From NCBI GenBank assembly GCA_013316495.1, contig WSMP01000042.1, positions 1 to 11,504 on the forward strand: a stretch of 11,504 nucleotides of DNA, read 5' to 3'. The stretch's first letter is position 1, and each line of letters starts with the position of its first letter. Below are positions 6,979 through 11,504 of the stretch, piece by piece. Under the pieces are notes generated by a model. It did not search any database and was not told where the DNA came from. It was given only the letters and a program-made list of their open reading frames with translations. This DNA is from Angelakisella sp. (GTDB lineage Bacteria > Bacillota > Clostridia > Oscillospirales > Ruminococcaceae). The translations under genes were made by a program, and so were the position numbers.

Positions 6979-7202
6979 AGGGCAGCTTCCTTTCTTTCTG
7001 GAACTCCAGGCAGGTGCCTGCACTTTCCCGCCTAGTCAAGGAGCGGGGGGACAGAGGGGAAAAAGTGTGAAAAGGCTGCACCCGCAGGTGCGTTTCGGAG
7101 CGCAACCGAGTGCAGCGAGGCTCTTAGCGCGGAGATGGGGCCGCAGGGCCCCTTCTTGTCGCATCGAGCGACCGCAGGGAGCGGATAGCCCCGCCGCGGC
7201 GG
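6979..7202 (-). other. GC-rich palindrome-dense spacer between binding-protein and permease genes
   Basis: No gene is seen. The spacer carries a chain of short inverted repeats: GCACC/GGTGC at 7078-7091, GGGGCC/GGCCCC at 7137-7152, GTCGC/GCGAC at 7158-7172, CCGC/GCGG at 7172-7184 and the perfect 14-bp palindrome CCCGCCGCGGCGGG at 7190-7203. On the minus strand the stretch after the GCACC hairpin is T-rich (CCTTTTCACACTTTTT). This is consistent with an mRNA stability or attenuation region, or with REP-like repeats. Confidence 0.55.
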
Positions 7203-7229
7203 GCCAACGCCGACTTAGTCGGCGTTGGC
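7203..7229 (-). terminator. Perfect stem-loop spanning the stop codon of the amino acid binding-protein gene
   Basis: GCCAACGCCGAC (7203-7214) and GTCGGCGTTGGC (7218-7229) form a perfect 12-bp GC-rich stem whose 3-nt loop, 7215-7217, is exactly the TAA stop codon. There is no T-run after it, so it looks less like a classical terminator than like an mRNA 3'-end protector or a processing signal that separates binding-protein from permease expression. Confidence 0.7.
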
Positions 7230-8045
7230 AGGCTGGCGGCTTACGGCGTCGGTCATCCACTGGTTGCGGGTGTCGGTATTGATGGTGTCCAGGGCCGCCT
7301 GGATGCTGTTCAGCAGCTCGGTGTTGCCCTTTTTCACTGCAATGGAAACGGTGGTGTCTGCCTCAAAGCCCTGGCCGTCTGCAAAGCGCACAATAGCCAG
7401 ATTGGGGTTGCTGGTGACGACGCCGGTGGCTACCGGCAGCTCGGCGGTGAGGGCGTCGGCGTCCCCGTTCTGGAGGGCCAGCACCATCAGGGGATAGCTA
7501 GCCAGGGGGGTCATGTGGTTGACGCCGGGGATCTGATCAATAATCTCATCATAAAGGGTGTTCTGCTGCCCCTGGACATTCTTGCCGGTGAAGTCCGCCA
7601 GGGAGGTGGCCTTCGCCAGGGGGTCGTCTGCCCGGACGATGCAGACCATCTCGGATTCATAGTAGGGGGTGGTGAAATCGGCGTTCTCCTTGCGCTCCGG
7701 GGTGGCTGTCATGCCGGCGATGATAGCGTCAATCTCCCCGGAGGTGACGGCGGGCTCCAGTCCCTCCCAGGCCAGCTTTTTGATGACCAAAGTGGCGCCC
7801 ATCTTTTCCGCCAGGGTCTTTGCCATCATCACATCGTAGCCGCCGGCGTGTCCAGCGCCTTCCAGGGCCACCGAATAGTCGTCACCCTCCACCTGGGTCC
7901 AGTTAAAGGGGGCGTAGTTGCACTCCATTCCCACCGTAAAGGTTTTGGCGCTGCCGCCGTTGGCGGAACCGCCGCCGCAGCCAGCCAGCATCATCAGGGC
8001 CATCATTGCCGCGAGGGCCGCGGCCGCCATTCTTCTCTGGTTCAT
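7215..8045 (-). CDS. Polar amino acid ABC transporter substrate-binding lipoprotein
   Basis: This protein is about 276 residues and of the SBP_bac_3 (PAAT) family. A lipoprotein signal (MNQRRMAAAA then LMMLAGC, lipidated C23) is followed by the characteristic order of segments: FTVGMECNYAPFNW, then GYDVMMAKTLAEKMG, LAWEGLEPAVTSGEIDAIIAGM, TATPERKENADFTTPYY (whose Arg usually binds the amino acid carboxylate) and GKNVQGQQNTLYDEII. I choose the ATG at 8045, not the in-frame ATG at 8066, because AAGGAG lies 9 nt before 8045 and would otherwise be inside the coding sequence. The 8066 ATG lacks an RBS, and the shorter form gives a normal lipoprotein signal. It is the first gene of its operon. The specific amino acid is not predictable by eye. 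Confidence 0.93.
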   Translation of the reverse strand: MNQRRMAAAALAAMMALMMLAGCGGGSANGGSAKTFTVGMECNYAPFNWTQVEGDDYSVALEGAGHAGGYDVMMAKTLAEKMGATLVIKKLAWEGLEPAVTSGEIDAIIAGMTATPERKENADFTTPYYESEMVCIVRADDPLAKATSLADFTGKNVQGQQNTLYDEIIDQIPGVNHMTPLASYPLMVLALQNGDADALTAELPVATGVVTSNPNLAIVRFADGQGFEADTTVSIAVKKGNTELLNSIQAALDTINTDTRNQWMTDAVSRQPANAD

Positions 8046-8169
8046 ATAAAAAATCTCCTTTTTCATTTTCTCAATTTCCCGCAGCGGTTTTCCGCCGCAA
8101 GGGCTCCCGTCCTATCATCCCCCTGCGCAAGGGGCATAGGCAAAAGGTTTGAACCGGTTGTTGTACCCA

Positions 8170-8198
8170 ATTCTAACGGGGAGAGGGCCTTGCGTCAA
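8170..8198 (-). promoter_or_regulatory. Sigma-A promoter of the amino acid ABC operon
   Basis: On the minus strand TTGACG (8198-8193) and TAGAAT (8175-8170) are separated by exactly 17 nt, each matching five of six consensus bases. The region upstream of the -35 is AT-rich (ATAAAA, GAAAATATA), resembling an UP element. Transcription would start near 8163, leaving a leader of about 118 nt before the ATG at 8045. The leader contains an imperfect hairpin around 8081-8104 and a short one around 8121-8135. Confidence 0.75.
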
Positions 8199-8264
8199 CT
8201 TTTATTGCCACTATATTTTCACTGTATATCTTCCGGCTAAAATCCCGGCGCTTCCCAAAAGGCT

Positions 8265-8283
8265 ATTGGTTAGAATCACCAAT
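8265..8283. promoter_or_regulatory. 19-bp dyad in the divergent promoter region
   Basis: ATTGGT (8265-8270) and ACCAAT (8278-8283) form a perfect inverted repeat with a 7-bp centre. It lies upstream of both the minus-strand amino acid operon promoter and the plus-strand binding-protein gene, a natural place for an operator. No regulator gene adjoins it, and no family consensus was recognised. Confidence 0.3.
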
Positions 8284-8357
8284 GCACCAGGTTTTTCCTT
8301 GTGTATCCTTACCGAACTGCGAAGAGAAATGATACATTTGTGAAACATTTATGCAAA

Positions 8358-8384
8358 TTGAATGAATTATTTGTGAATTAAAAT
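8358..8384 (+). promoter_or_regulatory. Candidate promoter of the plus-strand transporter operon
   Basis: TTGAAT (8358-8363) and TAAAAT (8379-8384) fit -35 and -10 elements, but with a short 15-nt spacer. The region is strongly AT-rich compared with its surroundings, and it is the best match I see before the gene at 8506. It implies a leader of about 115 nt. Confidence 0.35.
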
Positions 8385-8401
8385 AGGAAATGTAGGAAAA
8401 A

Positions 8402-8473
8402 CGGATGATTTTTTGCAAAAGATGCCCATCCGCCTGCCCCGTTCCCCTTGTACTGACCCGCCGGCTGCGGCGG
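8402..8473 (+). other. Structured leader of the plus-strand transporter operon
   Basis: Three inverted repeats lie between the candidate promoter and the RBS. CGGATG (8402-8407) pairs with CATCCG (8427-8432), with the palindrome TTTTGCAAAA (8411-8420) inside its loop, and CCGCCG (8458-8463) pairs with CGGCGG (8468-8473). AACGG at 8400-8404 could alternatively pair with CCGTT at 8439-8443. The last hairpin ends about 13 nt before the TTAAGGAGG RBS. No known riboswitch class is recognised. Confidence 0.35.
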
Positions 8474-8505
8474 AGCAAATCCATTTTTAAGGAGGAAAAG
8501 AGACT

Positions 8506-9597
8506 ATGTTGAAGAGAAGATTCCTGGCCGGGATGTTGGCCCTGACGATGGCAGTGACCATGCTGGCTGGCTGCGGCGGCGGCAACGAGCCCGCTCCCGC
8601 ACCGTCCGGTGGTGGCGGCTCCGCTCCCACCGAGCCCACCCCTGCGGAGGTCTCTGGCAAGGTGCTGATCTACACCTCCATGTACGAGGACATCATCGAG
8701 GCCCTTAAGCCTGAGCTGAAGAAGGCTTTCCCCAAGTGCGATATCGAATTCTTCTACGGCGGTACCGGTACCCTGCAAACCAAGGTCGCCGCTGAGATTG
8801 AGACCGGCAAGCTCTCCTGCGATATGCTGATGGTGGCCGAGCCCGCCTACTCCCTGGAGCTGAAAGAGGGCGGCTGGCTGGAGCCCTATGTCACCCCCGC
8901 TGCCGCCAACCTGGCCTTTGAGTACGACAAGGAAGGCTTCTGGTATCCGGTGCGTATCTGCAACATGGTTCTGGCCTACAACCCCGAACTGAAGAACAAG
9001 GATGAGATCCCCAACAGCTTCTATGATTTTGCCTACAACGAGGCGGTCAAGGGCAAGATCTCCATGAGCAACCCCCTCACCTCCGGTACCGCTATGGCGG
9101 CTGTCACCGCCCTGAAGGACAAGTACGGCTACGAGTATTTCGAGGCTCTGGGCAAGCAGGGCGTCATGGTGGAATCCGGCGGCGTGGCCTGCACCAAGCT
9201 GGAGACCGGCGAGTGCGACGTCATCATGATCCTGGAGGAATCCATCCTGAAAAAGCGTGAGGAGGACGACTCTCAGCTGGAGGTTATCTATCCCACCGAT
9301 GGCACCATCGTTATTCCCTCCACCATTATGACCATCGCCGATGGCAAGAACGCCAACAACAACATCGCTGCCTGCCAGGCCATCACCGATTGGTTCCTTT
9401 CCAACGAGGGTCAGAAGAACATCGTGGCCGGCTGGATGCACTCGGTTGTCAGCGGCTATCCGGAGCCTCCCTATGACGCCATTGCCACCAGCGAGATTCT
9501 CAAGAACACCCTGCCTGTGAACTGGGAAAACTGCTTCCAGCAGAGAGATGAGATCCGCACCAAGTTCCAGGAGAACGTCACCATCCCTGAAAAGTAA
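8506..9597 (+). CDS. ABC transporter substrate-binding lipoprotein, ferric/phosphonate/polyamine-type superfamily
   Basis: This 363-residue binding lipoprotein has a signal peptide ending in the lipobox MLAGC (C23) and a low-complexity Gly/Pro/Ala/Ser linker before the folded domain. The domain begins VLIYTSMYEDIIEALKPEL, a pattern shared by FbpA/AfuA, phosphonate and related type-II binding proteins. FFYGGTGTLQTKVAAE, CDMLMVAEP, NMVLAYNPE and NPLTSGTAMAAV follow in the family's order. The adjacent Tyr-Tyr pair that binds iron in FbpA-type proteins is not seen in the equivalent C-terminal region (ETGECDVIMILEES), so iron is not the obvious ligand; a phosphorylated or anionic organic ligand is possible. 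RBS TTAAGGAGG lies 10 nt before the ATG. It is followed by a strong hairpin and then the fused permease gene. Confidence 0.88.
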   Translation: MLKRRFLAGMLALTMAVTMLAGCGGGNEPAPAPSGGGGSAPTEPTPAEVSGKVLIYTSMYEDIIEALKPELKKAFPKCDIEFFYGGTGTLQTKVAAEIETGKLSCDMLMVAEPAYSLELKEGGWLEPYVTPAAANLAFEYDKEGFWYPVRICNMVLAYNPELKNKDEIPNSFYDFAYNEAVKGKISMSNPLTSGTAMAAVTALKDKYGYEYFEALGKQGVMVESGGVACTKLETGECDVIMILEESILKKREEDDSQLEVIYPTDGTIVIPSTIMTIADGKNANNNIAACQAITDWFLSNEGQKNIVAGWMHSVVSGYPEPPYDAIATSEILKNTLPVNWENCFQQRDEIRTKFQENVTIPEK

Positions 9598-9639
9598 TAC
9601 GAGCTTGCTCAGCACCCTAACAGGATAGAAACATAGGAA

Positions 9640-9680
9640 GCGGGGTGCTGCCGCGGTGTAGCTTCGCGGTAGCACCCCGC
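9640..9680 (+). terminator. Strong stem-loop between binding-protein and fused permease genes
   Basis: GCGGGGTGCTGCCGCG (9640-9655) pairs with CGCGGTAGCACCCCGC (9665-9680) over 16 bp with a single G-U pair and a 9-nt loop. It is followed by a pyrimidine-rich CCCTTCTTTATCTT that is not a clean T-run, so it may be an mRNA stabiliser or weak attenuator. AGCACCC at 9611-9617 can pair with GGGTGCT at 9643-9649 and would block formation of this stem. Confidence 0.7.
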
Positions 9681-9721
9681 CCCTTCTTTATCTTCCCTGG
9701 ACAGAAAAAGGAGTGATTCTA

Positions 9722-11470
9722 ATGGCTGCAGTGACCGCCGTCAATTCCCCCGGCAGCGAACCCGCCGTCAAGGAAAAGCGGTTCTACCTCGATGTCAAAT
9801 GGGTGATCATCATCGCCATTGTGGCCTTTCTGATGATCTTTGAAGTCCTCCCCATGCTCTATTTGGTCATCCGCGCCTTCACTGCGGATGGGGGCTTCTC
9901 CATCCACGCCTTCCAGCGGGTGTACACCTACCCCATGAACTGGACCGCCCTGCGAAACACCGTTGTCACCGCCACCAGCTCGATGGTCCTGGGGGTGTTG
10001 ATCGCCTTTCCTTTGGCCTGGCTGGTGGGCCGCACCAATCTGTACGGCAAAAAGTTTTTCCGCACCCTTTTCGTCACCACCTATATGGTGCCCCCCTACG
10101 TTGGGGCTATGGCGTGGCTTCGCCTTTTGAACCCCTCGGTGGGCACCCTCAATGTATTTCTGAAAAATCTCCTCCACCTGGCCGAAAACCCCTTTGATAT
10201 CTACACAGTGGGCGGCCTGGTGTGGGTTCTTACCTCCTTCTATTACCCCTACGCCTTCATCACCATCTCCCGCGCTATGGAGAAGATGGATCCGTCCCTG
10301 GAAGAGGCCTCCAAGATATCCGGCGCCAGCCCCCTCAAGACCCTGTGGACCATCACCCTGCCGATGATGGCCCCCAGCATTGTGGCGGCGGCCCTGCTGG
10401 TGTTCGTTTCCGCAGGCTCCTGCTACGGCATCCCCTCCATCATCGGGGCACCTGGTCAGGTGCATACCGTCACCACCCGCATCATCGACTTTGTGAGCAT
10501 CGGCAACCAGGAGGGCCTAACCGACGCCACTACCCTGGCGGTGTTCCTGATGGTCATTGCCAACGTGGTGCTGTATGTCAGTAACTTTGTGGTGGGCAAA
10601 AAGCAGTACATCACCGTTTCCGGCAAGTCCACCCGTCCCAACATCGTGGACCTGGGCCGGTTGCGCATTCCCATCACCCTGTTGGTAGTGCTCTTTGCCC
10701 TGATTGTGGTGATTATCCCCTTCTTCTCGGTGGCTACCACCTCCTTTACAAAGAACCTTGGCAAGCCTCTCCTTTCCTTTGCAGATGGGAAGCTGGTCAC
10801 CGATAACTTCGTTCTCCGGTTCTGGGAGCGGGTGGTCACCCGTGAATCCATCCTCAATTCCGCCTTCCACTCTCTGGCCTACGCGGCGCTGTCGGCCACC
10901 ATCGGCATCCTCATCTCCTGTGTCATGGCCTACCTGCTCCAGCGGACCCGTGTCAAGTTCAAGAGTGTGCCGGATTTCCTTATTACTCTGGGCAGCGGCA
11001 CCCCCAGCGTGGTTATCGCCTTGGGCCTTATTATGACCATGTCCGGGCGCTTTGGCATCAATATCTACAACACCATGTGGATTATGATTGTGGCCTATCT
11101 CATCAAATACCTGCTGATGGGGATGCGGACGGTGGTTTCCGCCATGAGCCAGATCCACCCCTCCCTGGAGGAGGCGTCCCTTATCTCCGGCGCCAGCTGG
11201 GTGCGCAGCTTCAAGGATGTGACCATTCCGCTTATCGCCCCCTCGGTGGTGGCAGGCTGGTTCCTCATCTTTATGCCCTGCTTCTATGAGCTGACCATGT
11301 CCACCCTTCTCTACTCCACCTACACCAAGACTTTGGGTATTGAGCTGTTCACCTACCAGACCTTCCACAGCCAGCAGACCGCCGCGGCCTTGGCTACCGC
11401 CATCCTGCTGCTGGTCATCTTCGCCAACTGGCTGCTGAACAAGCTCACCGGCGGCGAGTTCTCTATCTGA
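9722..11470 (+). CDS. ABC transporter permease with two fused BPD_transp_1 domains (FbpB/SfuB-like architecture)
   Basis: This 582-residue membrane protein is two permease domains joined in one chain, so a single copy can form the whole channel. After a short hydrophilic N-terminus and a first membrane span (about 27-50), each half ends with an EAA loop that contacts the ATPase. The first is LEEASKISGASPLKTLWTI near 193-212 and the second is LEEASLISGASWVRSFKDV near 482-501. A polar stretch around 300-320 (TVSGKSTRPNIVDLGRL) links the halves. This architecture is typical of ferric-iron and 2-aminoethylphosphonate-type importers. I choose the ATG at 9722 because AAGGAG at 9708-9713 is 8 nt upstream; an in-frame GTG at 9713 overlaps that RBS. 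The partner binding protein is the gene at 8506, and the downstream gene is probably the ATPase. Confidence 0.93.
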   Translation: MAAVTAVNSPGSEPAVKEKRFYLDVKWVIIIAIVAFLMIFEVLPMLYLVIRAFTADGGFSIHAFQRVYTYPMNWTALRNTVVTATSSMVLGVLIAFPLAWLVGRTNLYGKKFFRTLFVTTYMVPPYVGAMAWLRLLNPSVGTLNVFLKNLLHLAENPFDIYTVGGLVWVLTSFYYPYAFITISRAMEKMDPSLEEASKISGASPLKTLWTITLPMMAPSIVAAALLVFVSAGSCYGIPSIIGAPGQVHTVTTRIIDFVSIGNQEGLTDATTLAVFLMVIANVVLYVSNFVVGKKQYITVSGKSTRPNIVDLGRLRIPITLLVVLFALIVVIIPFFSVATTSFTKNLGKPLLSFADGKLVTDNFVLRFWERVVTRESILNSAFHSLAYAALSATIGILISCVMAYLLQRTRVKFKSVPDFLITLGSGTPSVVIALGLIMTMSGRFGINIYNTMWIMIVAYLIKYLLMGMRTVVSAMSQIHPSLEEASLISGASWVRSFKDVTIPLIAPSVVAGWFLIFMPCFYELTMSTLLYSTYTKTLGIELFTYQTFHSQQTAAALATAILLLVIFANWLLNKLTGGEFSI

Positions 11471-11488
11471 CAAAGGGGGTAATCAACT

Positions 11489-11504
11489 GTGTCTACCATC
11501 ACCA
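11489..11504 (+). CDS. Start of next gene, probably the ABC ATPase (partial, only five codons visible)
   Basis: A GTG at 11489 follows a GGGGGT ribosome binding site by 8 nt and opens GTG TCT ACC ATC ACC (MSTIT). It starts 18 nt after the permease stop in the same operon. The transporter otherwise lacks its ATPase in this window, and an N-terminus of this type is common in ABC ATPases. Identity is inferred from position only. Confidence 0.5.

Noticed and set aside
5431..7035. Open frame of about 534 codons on the plus strand opposite the amino acid ABC ATPase and permease
   Set aside because: It is antisense to two confidently identified genes, His/Gly/Asp-rich and without an RBS or domain.
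7030..7230. CRISPR-like or tandem-repeat array in the GC-rich spacer
   Set aside because: The palindromes differ from each other in sequence and spacing; there is no repeated unit with unique spacers.
8046..8066. Upstream in-frame ATG at 8066 as start of the amino acid binding lipoprotein
   Set aside because: The AAGGAG ribosome binding site lies inside that extension, and the 8066 ATG has no RBS of its own.
8263..9675. Open frame of about 470 codons on the minus strand opposite the plus-strand binding-protein gene
   Set aside because: It crosses the divergent promoter region and the 3' hairpin, has a non-protein-like composition, and conflicts with a well-supported lipoprotein gene.
9640..9680. 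Resemblance to a T-box antiterminator (GGGTG...CCGCGG)
   Set aside because: The essential UGGN bulge that pairs with the tRNA acceptor end is absent (the sequence reads GTGCTGCC), there is no specifier stem, and the site is inside an operon rather than in a leader.
9713..9721. GTG at 9713 as start of the fused permease
   Set aside because: It overlaps the AAGGAG that correctly serves the ATG at 9722.

Overview
The window looks like part of a chromosome from an anaerobic, fairly GC-rich gut-type Clostridia, most like the Flavonifractor/Oscillibacter/Lawsonibacter side of Oscillospiraceae. This is inferred from strong AAGGAGG ribosome binding sites, lipobox signal peptides of the LAGCGGG type, GC-rich codon use combined with AT-rich promoters, and gene content devoted to solute uptake. 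No marker gene is present, so the taxonomy is tentative.

The layout is three separate binding-protein-dependent uptake operons. (1) Minus strand, about 5071 down to the left edge: a tripartite tricarboxylate transporter (TctC binding lipoprotein, TctB, TctA), then a sulfatase-family hydrolase with no signal peptide, then a GntR-type regulator with a LacI/AraR-like sensor domain that runs off the left edge. Gaps from tctB onward are 2 to 30 nt with overlapping stop/RBS signals, so this is one operon. (2) Minus strand, about 8198 down to 5479: a polar amino acid ABC transporter (binding lipoprotein, HisM/GlnP-type permease, GlnQ-type ATPase), with a good sigma-A promoter upstream and tandem hairpin terminators downstream. 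(3) Plus strand, from about 8358 to the right edge: a binding lipoprotein of the ferric/phosphonate/polyamine superfamily, a fused two-domain permease, and the first codons of a gene that is probably the ATPase.

Operon 1 is the most interesting biologically. Because the sulfatase is predicted to be cytoplasmic and lies 2 nt after tctA, the simplest model is that TctABC imports an intact sulfated (or similar ester) anion. The hydrolase would then cleave it inside the cell, and the GntR protein would sense the substrate or product. The TctC ligand-entry motif departs from the usual carboxylate-binding pattern, which fits an unusual ligand.

A second theme is RNA structure. Each of the three junctions between a binding-protein gene and its membrane-component gene carries a different strong stem-loop: 11 bp perfect, 12 bp perfect with the stop codon in its loop, and 16 bp with one G-U pair. 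These probably set a high ratio of binding protein to permease. The spacer at about 5269-5369 contains a terminator and a hairpin whose arm is repeated upstream, possibly a relic of a mobile element end. No rRNA, tRNA, CRISPR array or intact insertion sequence was seen.
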